This document shows, piece after piece, positions 17,355 through 25,520 of a stretch of DNA of 37,911 nt. The notes beneath the pieces were generated by a model, which was not told the DNA's origin, searched no databases, and saw only the letters and a list, made by a program, of their open reading frames with translations. Both the position numbers and the translations under genes were made by a program. How positions within the stretch are numbered: position 1 is the stretch's first letter; the number at the start of each line of letters is the position of its first letter. The DNA is taken from assembly GCA_964354855.1 (NCBI GenBank), contig CAYHBO010000013.1, positions 1 through 37,911 of the forward strand, given 5' to 3'. Source of the stretch: CAYHBO01 sp964354855. Its GTDB lineage: Bacteria; Babelota; Babeliae; Babelales; RVW-14.

Positions 17355-18244
17355 TGAAGATTTAATTTATATCCGTTTTGTTTGATAAATCCCTCATTTA
17401 TGAGTTGCGAGATAATTTTTAAAACCCGTACAGGATCTTTGTTGATTATTTCTAAGAGTTTAGGTTCCTCAAGTTCTGGGAAATCAAGTAATGCTTGGAG
17501 CACCGATCCCCTTATTTGACGGTCAGATCCATTAAATTTTGATTGTCTGGTGTAATGTTTACTAAGCTTTGAGAGGTTTCCTACCGTTTTCTTTAGCATG
17601 ACCCCATAATCCATGAGAGCATAGTACCAATTTCTTGCATTATGTTGATCAATCGATGCTTTAACTAGTATCGTGAGGTCTTTATCGTCGATGGGTTTAT
17701 TAACAAGGGCTTGATAAAAGAAATAGATAAAAACGGTACGAATGTTTGTTTCTATAAAAATGGTTGGCTGGTTATAGGCAAAGGCACAAATAGAAGAGGC
17801 GGTTGCCGGTCCAATTCCGGGAAACGTAACCAGTTCTTCCGGGGAGTTTGGCAGTATGCCATTAAAGTTTTTCATCACCATAGTCGCTATTTTCTGTAAA
17901 TTCATGGCTCGTCGGTTGTACCCTAATCCTTTCCAGGCTCTTAAAACTTGTTCAAAGGGAGCGGTGGTCAAGCTCTGGAAATCGGGGAATTGTTCAATGA
18001 AGAAATCAAACTTTTCAGCAACGCGGTAGGTTTGTGTTTGTTGAAGCATAACTTCTGAAACTAAAACGCGGTAAGGGGTGATGACGGATCGCCATGAAAA
18101 ACTGCGTTCATTAAGAGCATAGTAATCATAAATGATAGCTTGAAAGTTGGTAATAGTCTGTTCCGAAAGGCCCTGTGATTGATAAAGATTGTACAGGTCG
18201 GTTGCCTTATGGGTCTCATTAAAAAGTGTTTCTTGAAAAATCAT
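17351..18244 (-). CDS. MutY-like adenine glycosylase family protein without Fe-S cluster
   Basis: 297 residues of the HhH-GPD DNA glycosylase superfamily. MutY landmarks: VSEVMLQQTQ with catalytic Glu64, WKGLGYNRRAMNL (104-116), helix-hairpin-helix FPGIGPATAS (141-150). The family Asp expected in the LDGNV-type motif is Glu165 here (IETNIRTV). The four cysteines of the usual iron-sulphur loop are absent; the only Cys is 153. The C-terminal part (KHYTRQSKFNGSDRQIRG) differs from the normal MutY Nudix-like domain. From memory, a group of cluster-less homologues with the same ETNIR motif exists in several reduced bacterial lineages. It overlaps the uvrB stop by 4 bases (ATGA), so the two repair genes form an operon. 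Confidence 0.85.
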   Translation of the reverse strand: MIFQETLFNETHKATDLYNLYQSQGLSEQTITNFQAIIYDYYALNERSFSWRSVITPYRVLVSEVMLQQTQTYRVAEKFDFFIEQFPDFQSLTTAPFEQVLRAWKGLGYNRRAMNLQKIATMVMKNFNGILPNSPEELVTFPGIGPATASSICAFAYNQPTIFIETNIRTVFIYFFYQALVNKPIDDKDLTILVKASIDQHNARNWYYALMDYGVMLKKTVGNLSKLSKHYTRQSKFNGSDRQIRGSVLQALLDFPELEEPKLLEIINKDPVRVLKIISQLINEGFIKQNGYKLNLH

Positions 18245-20223
18245 GAGGGTAAAAACTCTTTTCTTATGGCGGTAATCTTATCCCGTATCTCAATTGCTTT
18301 TTCAAAATCAAGATTTTCAGCGGCCAGTTGCATTGCTTCTTCAAATTGTGAGATAGCTACTAAGGCTTCTTCAGCATTTTTAATTTTGCGCTTAACGCGT
18401 TCTTTGTTTGATTTTGATGCATCGGAAATTGCTTTTTGTAAGAGCGTAATGCTTTTTTTGACCTCGCGTTTAACGCTTTCAGGGGATATGCCGTGATCGT
18501 CATTGTATTTTTTTTGTAGTGTGCGTCTTCGTTCAGTTTCTTCAATTGCTCGTTTCATGGATTTAGTAGTTTTATCCGCATAAAAAATGACGATGCTTTC
18601 GGTATTTCTTGCTGCTCGACCGATAGTTTGAATCAATGATCGTTCATCGCGCAAAAATCCTTCGATATCAGCATCAAGAATAGCAACAAGGGCTACCTCA
18701 GGCAGGTCTAACCCTTCACGAAGCAAATTTATACCCACAAGACAATCAAAGATGCCTAAGCGAAGTTTATGAAGCAATTCAGTACGTTGTGGTGTTTTAA
18801 TATCGCTATGCAAGTAACAGACTTTTATTTTTTGGTTTTCAAGGTATTGTGCCAAGTCTTCGGCTGATTTTTTAGTTAAAACGGTAACGAGGGTTCTAAA
18901 GCCGTTTTCAGCGGTCTTTTTGATCTCTGCGATTAAATTATTCATTTGACCTTCGCGAGGTCGTATTTCAATGATTGGATCGAGGACGCCGGTTGGGCGA
19001 ATTACCTGCTCTGCAATGCAGCTAGTATTTTGTAGTTCGTAATCACCTGGGGTTGCTGAAACAAAGATAACATCTTTAAAATACTGTTCAATTTCTTCAA
19101 ATTTTAGTGGGCGGTTATCATAGGCCGCTTGTAGTCTGAAGCCGAATTGAATAAGGGATTCTTTGCGAGAGCGGTCCCCGAGATACATGCCGCGTAGTTG
19201 TGGTAATGCTATGTGAGACTCGTCAATGATGAGTAAAAAGTCTTTGCCAAAGAAATCAAATAACCCATAAGGGCGCTCTCCTGGCAATCTTCCATCAAAA
19301 TAACGAGAGTAATTTTCAATGCCATTGCAGTAGCCGGTCTCTCTAATCATATCGAGATCATGCTTAGTTCTAGTGAGTAAGCGTTCACGGTACAATGGAT
19401 TTGTTAAGGCGGCGGCATCATGTTCTAAATCTCGTGATATTTGCACAACGGCCGCTTCACGTTTTTCTTTGGTGGTAACAAAATGTTTGGCGGGGAAGAT
19501 TAAAAAATTATCGACAGATCTCAAAACTTTGTGTTCACGTTTATCAATGAATTCAATGACATCGATGATGTTGCCATAAAACTCAACACGAATGTTATCG
19601 ATTAAATAAGGCAGGTTAATGGTTATTGAATTTCCAATAACACGAAACATGCCTGATGAGAGATCGACATCGTTACGCTTGTACTGGATAAAAATAAGTT
19701 TTTCAATGAACTCTTTGCGAGAAATAATTTCACCAACGCGCAATGGTAGGGCCAGTTCACGATAATCGGTTGGGTTTCCCAATGAATAGATAGCTGATAC
19801 TGATGCAATAACAATGACATCATTTCGATTGACGATGGATGCGGTTGTTTCAATACGTAAACGTTCGATTTCGCTATTGATTTTAGTTTCTTTGGGGATA
19901 TAAATATCTTGAGCTGGCAAGTATGACTCAGGTTGGTAGTAGTCATAGTAACTAACAAAGTAACAGATTTTATTTTCAGGAAAAAAGAGTGAAAATTCTT
20001 CGTAAAGTTGTGCGGCGAGTGTTTTATTAGGGGATAGAATGAGAACGTTACGATTTTGCTGAGCGATAACGTTTGCGAGAGTAAACGTTTTACCTGATCC
20101 AGTCACCCCAAGAAGTACCGATTTCCCTGGTCGATTAGTGGATAATGTTGCAATAGCCTCAGGCTGGTCACCTGATGGCTTGAAAGGTAATACTAATTTA
20201 AAAGGGGAGTCAGGATTTTTCAC
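18241..20223 (-). CDS. uvrB: Excinuclease ABC subunit B
   Basis: 660 residues, full length. Walker A GVTGSGKT (residues 39-46), the beta-hairpin that inserts between DNA strands (YYDYYQPESYLP, about 92-103), the Walker B-type LLIIDESH, helicase motifs including RxxQTIGRAARN, and the C-terminal UVR motif for UvrA/UvrC contact (FEEAMQLAAENLDFEKAIEIRDKI region). UvrB verifies damage in nucleotide excision repair. The start is a GTG giving the family N-terminus (SPFKLVLPFKPSGDQPEAI) with only a weak GGTGGTG upstream. tRNA-Asp lies 25 bp upstream on the same strand. Confidence 0.97.
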   Translation of the reverse strand: MKNPDSPFKLVLPFKPSGDQPEAIATLSTNRPGKSVLLGVTGSGKTFTLANVIAQQNRNVLILSPNKTLAAQLYEEFSLFFPENKICYFVSYYDYYQPESYLPAQDIYIPKETKINSEIERLRIETTASIVNRNDVIVIASVSAIYSLGNPTDYRELALPLRVGEIISRKEFIEKLIFIQYKRNDVDLSSGMFRVIGNSITINLPYLIDNIRVEFYGNIIDVIEFIDKREHKVLRSVDNFLIFPAKHFVTTKEKREAAVVQISRDLEHDAAALTNPLYRERLLTRTKHDLDMIRETGYCNGIENYSRYFDGRLPGERPYGLFDFFGKDFLLIIDESHIALPQLRGMYLGDRSRKESLIQFGFRLQAAYDNRPLKFEEIEQYFKDVIFVSATPGDYELQNTSCIAEQVIRPTGVLDPIIEIRPREGQMNNLIAEIKKTAENGFRTLVTVLTKKSAEDLAQYLENQKIKVCYLHSDIKTPQRTELLHKLRLGIFDCLVGINLLREGLDLPEVALVAILDADIEGFLRDERSLIQTIGRAARNTESIVIFYADKTTKSMKRAIEETERRRTLQKKYNDDHGISPESVKREVKKSITLLQKAISDASKSNKERVKRKIKNAEEALVAISQFEEAMQLAAENLDFEKAIEIRDKITAIRKEFLPS

Positions 20224-20248
20224 GATTTACACCACCAGTTATATTTTC

Positions 20249-20325
20249 TGGCGGGGCTGACGGGACTCGAACCCGCGACCTTCCGCGTGACAGGCGGACG
20301 CTCTAACCAACTGAGCTACAGCCCC
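20249..20325 (-). tRNA. tRNA-Asp (anticodon GTC)
   Basis: Read on the - strand: acceptor GGGGCTG pairs perfectly with CAGCCCC. Anticodon stem TCCGC/GCGGA surrounds loop CTGTCAC, giving anticodon GTC. The T loop is TTCGAGT, discriminator G, and CCA is encoded at 20249-20251. It is upstream of uvrB on the same strand. Confidence 0.96.
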
Positions 20326-20454
20326 AAATCAGGAGCGAAGAAATAAGAGCCATCATTCTGTCATATTTTGGCGGTTTTGCAAGTAAAATTGTTAACTTTG
20401 TGTTCATAGGTGGCTTGGCCATGTAGTTTGCTTTGTTTAGCCATAAAAATCTTC

Positions 20455-20483
20455 TTGATAATCAAAAAGAAAAGATAGATAAT
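20455..20483 (+). promoter_or_regulatory. Candidate sigma70-type promoter for the Lys-rich peptide gene
   Basis: TTGATA (20455-20460), a 17-base spacer, then GATAAT (20478-20483). Spacing is ideal and each box differs from consensus by one base. It sits about 70 bp ahead of the ATG of the 29-residue peptide gene and is the best promoter match in this gap. Confidence 0.5.
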
Positions 20484-20551
20484 TTTTTTATCCCTGTGTA
20501 TATATGAACAGGTGAAGTAAACATTATTAACCATTTTTATGAGGAACTCTC

Positions 20552-20641
20552 ATGATATTTGCAATGGCAAAAGACAAAAAAGAAAAAGCTAAGGGCGGCA
20601 AAAAAGATTCAGGAAAAGGCGCTCCTAAAGGCAAAAAATAA
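20552..20641 (+). CDS. Lys/Gly-rich 29-residue peptide, unknown function
   Basis: A 29-codon gene: MIFAMAKDKKEKAKGGKKDS then GKGAPKGKK. Thirteen of 29 residues are lysine. The case for a real gene is its framing: GAGGA ribosome binding site 6-7 bases before the ATG, a near-consensus promoter about 70 bp upstream, and a strong terminator 20 bp after the stop. Translation could also start at the second Met. A strongly basic disordered peptide might bind nucleic acid or ribosomes. I recognise no family. Confidence 0.6.
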   Translation: MIFAMAKDKKEKAKGGKKDSGKGAPKGKK

Positions 20642-20654
20642 GCCACTTAGATTT

Positions 20655-20700
20655 TAAAATGGGCCGGTTGGGTTTATCTCAGCTGGCCTATTTTAGTTTT
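20655..20700 (+). terminator. Rho-independent terminator
   Basis: Stem TAAAATGGGCCGGTTG / CAGCTGGCCTATTTTA, about 16 pairs with a few G-U wobbles, loop GGTTTATCT, followed by GTTTTT. It ends the transcript of the Lys-rich peptide gene and separates it from the LRR gene. Confidence 0.8.
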
Positions 20701-20797
20701 TACTATGTTTAATCAAATAATTGATTTTTACTTCCTAACCCTGGTTTACTGGGGCTCTTAATGGTCAATTTAGGGCTTATAAGTAAGGGGTTTGGCA

Positions 20798-21457
20798 ATG
20801 TTAAGAATCTTGGCTTCTATTGTTTCCTTTATGTTACTGGTTAGTTTAGTTCAAGCACAGGCTATGCAGGAGAATCCTGCTAATCTAGATGGATCAGATT
20901 GTCCGTCAAGTCAGTATCTTGAAGAATATGATGCTTGTGAATGTCAGAAACCCTATATAGTAGCGGATCTTGGTGGCATAACTGCTGCAAGATTGGGGAG
21001 TGGCGAGAAATCTCAGTGCGTAAAATTTCGTAACTGTTGGGATTTACAAAAAGTAGAAATTCTAACCCCCGCTCTTTCCTGCTTTTCTTGTTGTGATTGT
21101 CGTGAATTAACAACAGTTACATTTTGTCCTGAAAATAACATTCAAAATATCTGTTTTGCAGGATGTACGTCGTTAACAAAAGAGGTTGTTTTTTCTGCTA
21201 TAAGCACTTGTCAAAAACTACAACAAGTTGATCTGAGAGAGACTTCGATTACATCTGAGCAAGTGGCTGAATTACGAGAAGCATATCCGGCAGTTACTAT
21301 TCTTTTTGAGCTTGAAGATCGATCTTCGACTGGGTTTGAAGATGTTACTCTTCCGCTGCAGCCTGTACCTTCAACGGTACAAGGGCTTAATCTTTCTAGC
21401 CTTGTTGGGCTGCAAGATGGCGAAGCAGGGCTTGGTGGGACACGAAAAAGGGAATAG
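20798..21457 (+). CDS. Secreted Cys-rich leucine-rich-repeat protein (BspA-like)
   Basis: 219 residues from the ATG at 20798, chosen over a TTG two codons earlier because AAGGGG lies 7 bases before it. A Sec signal peptide (about 1-22, ending QAQA) leads to repeats of BspA/LRR_5 type: CVKFRNCWDLQKVEIL, CFSCCDCRELTTVTF, CFAGCTSLTKEVVF, CQKLQQVDLRETSIT. Each carries the xxFxxCxxLxxVxx pattern. It has 13 or so cysteines, which could form disulphides outside the cytoplasm. The C-terminal 50 residues look disordered. LRR proteins of this type often bind host surfaces; that role is inferred. It is convergent with mnmG, 22 bp away. Confidence 0.75.
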   Translation: MLRILASIVSFMLLVSLVQAQAMQENPANLDGSDCPSSQYLEEYDACECQKPYIVADLGGITAARLGSGEKSQCVKFRNCWDLQKVEILTPALSCFSCCDCRELTTVTFCPENNIQNICFAGCTSLTKEVVFSAISTCQKLQQVDLRETSITSEQVAELREAYPAVTILFELEDRSSTGFEDVTLPLQPVPSTVQGLNLSSLVGLQDGEAGLGGTRKRE

Positions 21458-21479
21458 TTTAGTTTGATAAATCTAATCC

Positions 21480-23333
21480 TTAGCGAATCTTACGTGCTCT
21501 GAAAATCAAAATAGAGATGGTTGCAGGTGTCATCCCTGGAATCAATTCAGCCTGAGCGATGGTTTTAGGTTTGTATTTTTTGAGTTTTTCCTGCATTTCT
21601 TTATTCAGGCTCTCGACCGTTGAAACATCAAGCTCGGTGATATCTAAATTCTGGTACCTGAGCGCTTTATCAACTTCAAGCTGCTCTTTCTTCAAATAGC
21701 CTTCGTACTTAATTTCAGCATGGATGCTGAGTAATGCTCGGTTTGATAGTGCTTCGATTGAAAGATTGCGAGACGTAAGTTCTTGTGTAAGGATGTTTCG
21801 AACGTGGCTTCTGATTTCTTCGGTGAACTCGATTGAACGAAGTAATTTAGTGAGTTCATGGTGATTGCCAAGACCCTTAGTGATACGAACGCATTGTTCA
21901 ATAATTTCTTTTTCAGCTAAAAATTGTGCGTAAAGTTTGTCGTTGATTAAGCCAAGCTCTCTACCATATGGCATAAGGCGTAAAAACACATTATCTTGTC
22001 TGAGCATCAAACGGCGTTCTGCTCGTGAGGTAAACATGCGGTATGGTTCATCAACCCCAATACTCACCATGTCATCGATCATAACGCCCAGGTAACTTTC
22101 ATGACGACCTAAAATAAATGGCTCTTTCCCTGCAGCTTTAAGTGAAGCGTTGATGCCGGCCATGATGCCTTGTCCTGCTGCTTCTTCATACCCAGTGGTG
22201 CCATTGATCTGTCCCGCCAAAAAAAGGCCGGAAACGGTTTTTGTTTCAAGTGCATGGGTTAAATTATGAGGTTGGATAAAGTCGTATTCGATAGCGTAGC
22301 CGCATTTTGCAATGACCGCGTTTTCAAAGCCGACGATGGTACGAATGTAGGCTTCTTGAACATCCAATGGCATAGAGGTTGAAATTCCGGCTGGATAAAT
22401 TTCTTCAAACCCTTCTCCAGGGAGAGCGCCTTCAGGTTCAATAAAAACGTGATGGCTGGTACGATCAGGAAACCGTTTAATTTTTGACTCGATAGATGGG
22501 CAATAGCGTGGCTCTAAACCAAAGATATTACCACACCCTGATGCTGATAGATGCATATTGTCTTGAATGATCTGGCTCGTTTGTGCGTTGGTGGTTGCAA
22601 TGTAGCAGGGCATGCTGTTGATAACATTGATCGGATCAAATTCGAAAAGGTAATCTAATTGTTGAGGTTCTTGTTCAGCTATCTTGGAAAAATCGATGGT
22701 AGATCGCAGAATGCGAGGAGGAGTTCCTGTTTTCATGCGTTCATGGTTAACTCCCATGGCGGCTGCAATGGAGTCAGAAAGTCCATAGGAAGCAAGTTCT
22801 CCGCGGCGTCCAGCTTTGTAGCGGGTTCTGCCAATGTGAACAACCCCACGCATAAAGGTACCGGTGGTTATGACGACGGTTGGCGCATAAAAACAGCGGC
22901 CATCTTCGGCTTGTATGCCAATGATTTTTTTTGAGCCATTAATGTCTTCAGTAAGAATTTGCTGAGCAGATGCTTCGATGATTGTTAAATTTTTTAAGTT
23001 ATTCAGAACTTCTTGTGCTTTTTTGCTGTACTGATATTTATCGATTTGTAACCGCAAGCCTTGTACTGCAGGGCCTTTGCTGGTGTTAAGCATACGCGCT
23101 TGTAGGTAGGTTTGAGAACAGAGTTTTGGCATAAGGCCGCCAAGCGCACTTACTTCATAGACAATGTGCCCTTTGCCAAGGCCGCCCACCGAAGGATTGC
23201 AAGGCATAGAGCCGATTTTATCTTTATGAAGAGAAAGAAGAGCGGTGTTGCTGCCCATGTTTGCGGCTGCATGTGCCGCTTCAATGCCGGCATGGCCGCC
23301 ACCGATGACAATTACGTCAAATCTGTTTTCCAT
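21480..23333 (-). CDS. mnmG: tRNA uridine 5-carboxymethylaminomethyl modification enzyme MnmG (GidA)
   Basis: 617 residues from ATG at 23333, the normal length. The FAD-binding Rossmann motif is at the N-terminus (VIVIGGGHAGIEAAHAAANMG). SMPCNPSVGGLGKGH, TGTFMRGVVHIG, and FLAGQINGTTGYEEAAGQG are all characteristic. The C-terminal domain for MnmE and tRNA contact ends PGMTPATISILIFRARKIR. With MnmE it modifies the wobble uridine of several tRNAs. The reading frame is open 48 codons further upstream, but the first GidA-like residues follow Met at 23333. The region before it has only a weak ribosome binding site. Confidence 0.96.
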   Translation of the reverse strand: MENRFDVIVIGGGHAGIEAAHAAANMGSNTALLSLHKDKIGSMPCNPSVGGLGKGHIVYEVSALGGLMPKLCSQTYLQARMLNTSKGPAVQGLRLQIDKYQYSKKAQEVLNNLKNLTIIEASAQQILTEDINGSKKIIGIQAEDGRCFYAPTVVITTGTFMRGVVHIGRTRYKAGRRGELASYGLSDSIAAAMGVNHERMKTGTPPRILRSTIDFSKIAEQEPQQLDYLFEFDPINVINSMPCYIATTNAQTSQIIQDNMHLSASGCGNIFGLEPRYCPSIESKIKRFPDRTSHHVFIEPEGALPGEGFEEIYPAGISTSMPLDVQEAYIRTIVGFENAVIAKCGYAIEYDFIQPHNLTHALETKTVSGLFLAGQINGTTGYEEAAGQGIMAGINASLKAAGKEPFILGRHESYLGVMIDDMVSIGVDEPYRMFTSRAERRLMLRQDNVFLRLMPYGRELGLINDKLYAQFLAEKEIIEQCVRITKGLGNHHELTKLLRSIEFTEEIRSHVRNILTQELTSRNLSIEALSNRALLSIHAEIKYEGYLKKEQLEVDKALRYQNLDITELDVSTVESLNKEMQEKLKKYKPKTIAQAELIPGMTPATISILIFRARKIR

Positions 23334-23509
23334 TAATTTTCTGACTTTTTTAAAACCCCAACAAAACCTAGTTGTATTTTGCGCAGAAGAGCCTATAAAT
23401 CTAGCAGATTTGGCAAAATGATCAATACTTTCGCTTGAGAAGTCATATGTTATTCCTGCAAAGCGCATAGGCGTCAATTTAAAGGAAACCCAGCTATGAA
23501 TTGTTTAGA

Positions 23510-23628
23510 TACGTCATCCTCGCGAAAGCGGGGATCCAGGCCTTACTTCTTACTTTTTAAAGAAAATTATAAGAAATTAGAATTAGAATAAAAAAGACCT
23601 GGATCCCCGCTTTCGCGAGGATGACGTA
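23510..23628. repeat. Inverted-repeat element (MITE-like)
   Basis: Two 33-base arms (23510-23542 and 23596-23628) are reverse complements with one mismatch; they enclose a 53-base AT-rich centre. The arm contains CGTCATCCTCGCGAAAGCGG and continues GGATCCAGG. A related single arm plus part of the centre occurs at 28722. The GC-rich arm inside an AT-rich intergenic region and the dispersed copies suggest a small non-autonomous mobile or palindromic repeat. There is no coding sequence inside. Confidence 0.85.
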
Positions 23629-23765
23629 TGGAGGTGTGGTTTACAAAATACTTGATGTTCTCTTCCTTAATACGTTAGTTGCACATTTTCAAATATAAAC
23701 TTTATTTTAAAATATACCGAAAAACAAAGCACTTATTTGCTTGGGTGTAATTTTGTATGCAATAA

Positions 23766-23894
23766 TTTTGTTCTGTTTTTATTCTCACTCAGGGGTATTC
23801 TTTCTTCCCTGCGGCGGGTGGATCGTTTTCCGCATTACAGGTAAATCATCCTGCTGACTGGTCGATGTATGTGAAATTTGGGTTTAAGTTTTAA
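23766..23894 (+). pseudogene. Possible remnant: C-terminal end of an outer-membrane beta-barrel protein
   Basis: A stop-free frame of 42 codons ends at TAA 23892. Its last residues are HPADWSMYVKFGFKF. Alternating aromatic and hydrophobic residues with a final Phe are the hallmark of the last strand (beta-signal) of outer-membrane barrels. No start codon with a ribosome binding site precedes it, and a stop lies at 23763, so any gene here has lost its upstream part. A chance match cannot be excluded because the segment is short. Confidence 0.35.
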
Positions 23895-23908
23895 TAATAA
23901 GAGGGTCT

Positions 23909-24130
23909 ATGAAAATTTTAGAGCTTGTTTTTTTATGTTGTGCGATAAGTGTTTTGATTGTTGGATGTACTAAAAGAGACAAAAAAACTGGTCTTCGTCG
24001 TGTAAGTAGCTCAAAGCAGGTAGCAAAAGATGCGGCAATAGGGGCTGGTATTAGTGTAGGTGTTGCGGCTGTGCCAGTAGTGGTAGTGGCGAGCATTGCG
24101 GCAACAAAGTTTTATGCGCTATTCCTTTAG
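23909..24130 (+). CDS. Small lipoprotein with glycine-rich hydrophobic tail
   Basis: 73 residues. Signal peptide and lipobox LIVGC place the lipidated cysteine at residue 20. A short basic segment (TKRDKKTGLRRVSSSKQVAKD) leads to a small-residue hydrophobic stretch (AAIGAGISVGVAAVPVVVVASIAA, 43-66) that could form a membrane hairpin or pack against membrane, in the manner of glycine-zipper lipoproteins. GAGGG lies 4-5 bases before the ATG. I recognise no specific family. It stands alone, about 85 bp ahead of the AAA_14 gene, which has its own promoter candidate. Confidence 0.65.
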   Translation: MKILELVFLCCAISVLIVGCTKRDKKTGLRRVSSSKQVAKDAAIGAGISVGVAAVPVVVVASIAATKFYALFL

Positions 24131-24135
24131 ATCTC

Positions 24136-24165
24136 TTGACTCTATAGTTTATATTTGTGTAAAAT
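24136..24165 (+). promoter_or_regulatory. Candidate sigma70-type promoter for the AAA_14 gene
   Basis: TTGACT (24136-24141), 18-base spacer, TAAAAT (24160-24165). Both boxes differ from consensus by one base. It lies directly after the lipoprotein stop and about 52 bp ahead of the ATG at 24217. Confidence 0.5.
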
Positions 24166-24216
24166 TTATGTAGATTTAAAATTAGATTTTATTTTTACAT
24201 AAAGGCCTTGTAAAAC

Positions 24217-25395
24217 ATGAAACAATTTATTAGTCGTACCTTGACCCCAAAACTAGAAGAATTTGCTAAACAATTTCCTGCTGTAGCGCTTCTTGGCCCG
24301 CGACAATCGGGGAAAACTACGTTGGCCCAGCAAACATTCAGTAAGTATAACTATGTTTCATTGGAAAATGCCGATGTTCGGTCTATGGCATTAACTGATC
24401 CTCGTTTATTCCTTGAAAGCATTCAGAATGAACATGGAGTAATTTTAGACGAGTTTCAGCATGTTCCGGTATTGCTTTCTTATCTTCAGGGCATTATTGA
24501 TAAAGTTCATAAGCCTGGGTATTGGATTTTGACTGGATCACAAAATTTTCTTTTGAATGAGGCGATTAGTCAATCACTTGCGGGAAGAGTTGGTATTTTA
24601 ACGTTATTGCCGTTGTCTGTTGTGGAGTTAAAGGGAGCTGGACTTCTTCCTGAAACATTAGACTCAGTAATGCTTTGCGGGGGATATCCACGGATTTATG
24701 CTCAAAATGTTACCCCATCAAATTTGTATCCAAGCTATATTCAAACGTACATTGAGCGCGATGTTCGCTTGCTTAAAAACGTTGCAGATTTGGGTCTGTT
24801 TCAAAAATTTATTCAGCTTTGTGCTGGTCGTATTGGGCAAGTTCTTAACTTAACGTCTTTAGCCAATGATTGCGGCATTACGGTCCCAACCGTGCAATCA
24901 TGGATTTCTATTTTAGAAACAAGTTACATAGCGTTTACGTTGCAGCCGTATCATAACAATTTTAGTAAGCGGCTTATTAAAAGCCCAAAGCTGTATTTTT
25001 ATGATGTGGGAGTTGCTTGCTCGCTCTTGGGAATAAATACTCAGGAACAGCTTATGCAGCATTACTTACGCGGTGGGTTAGTTGAAAATTTTGTTATTAC
25101 TGATATTGCGAAGCATTTTTATAACCAAGGGCAGCGTCCACGGATCTACTTTTGGCGGGACTCTCAGGGTGATGAGGTTGATTGTCTTGTTGAAGATGGC
25201 CTAGGTCTTATTCCTATCGAAATAAAGTCGGCACAAACGGTTTCAATGAACTTTTTTGCTGGAATTGAGAAATGGCTCAAAATTGCTGATGTGCCGACCG
25301 GCTATGTGGTTTATGGCGGTGATCAGGATTTTAAAACAAATCAAGGGATGTTTCTTGGTTGGCGATCGGTGAGCTTGATATTTTCTAAACCTTGA
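24217..25395 (+). CDS. AAA_14/DUF4143 family ATPase
   Basis: 392 residues with the standard two-domain layout. The N-terminal AAA_14 ATPase domain has Walker A GPRQSGKT (27-34), Walker B VILDEFQ (D78, E79) and sensor LTGSQNF (106-111). After a winged-helix-like middle (FIQLCAGRIGQVLNLTSLAND) comes the DUF4143 domain with a restriction-endonuclease-like fold signature: E290, D319/E320/D322 and EIK (335-337). Proteins of this type are widespread in bacteria and archaea with many copies per genome; their role is unsettled. No partner gene is apparent next to it, so it is probably a single-gene unit. Confidence 0.92.
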   Translation: MKQFISRTLTPKLEEFAKQFPAVALLGPRQSGKTTLAQQTFSKYNYVSLENADVRSMALTDPRLFLESIQNEHGVILDEFQHVPVLLSYLQGIIDKVHKPGYWILTGSQNFLLNEAISQSLAGRVGILTLLPLSVVELKGAGLLPETLDSVMLCGGYPRIYAQNVTPSNLYPSYIQTYIERDVRLLKNVADLGLFQKFIQLCAGRIGQVLNLTSLANDCGITVPTVQSWISILETSYIAFTLQPYHNNFSKRLIKSPKLYFYDVGVACSLLGINTQEQLMQHYLRGGLVENFVITDIAKHFYNQGQRPRIYFWRDSQGDEVDCLVEDGLGLIPIEIKSAQTVSMNFFAGIEKWLKIADVPTGYVVYGGDQDFKTNQGMFLGWRSVSLIFSKP

Positions 25396-25440
25396 TTTTA
25401 GGTACCATTTTTTCTTAAAATACCCATTTTTTACTCCCAT

Positions 25441-25468
25441 TTGCAAAAAGCTTAAAATGATATAAAAT
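25441..25468 (+). promoter_or_regulatory. Candidate sigma70-type promoter for the alpha/beta hydrolase gene
   Basis: TTGCAA (25441-25446), 16-base spacer, TAAAAT (25463-25468), about 50 bp ahead of the ATG at 25521. Spacing is one base short of ideal and the -35 box is weaker. Confidence 0.4.
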
Positions 25469-25520
25469 TCAGATAGAATTAAGTATTATTTATATTGTCT
25501 TTTTAAATGGAGGATTTCTT

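Noticed and set aside
23334..23477. 48-codon N-terminal extension of MnmG
   Set aside because: The GidA N-terminus begins at Met 23333 and the extension has no ribosome binding site. It is open but not family-like.
24217..25395. AAA_14/DUF4143 protein as part of a defence or toxin-antitoxin system
   Set aside because: No partner gene is present next to it; neighbours are a lipoprotein and a hydrolase, each with separate signals.
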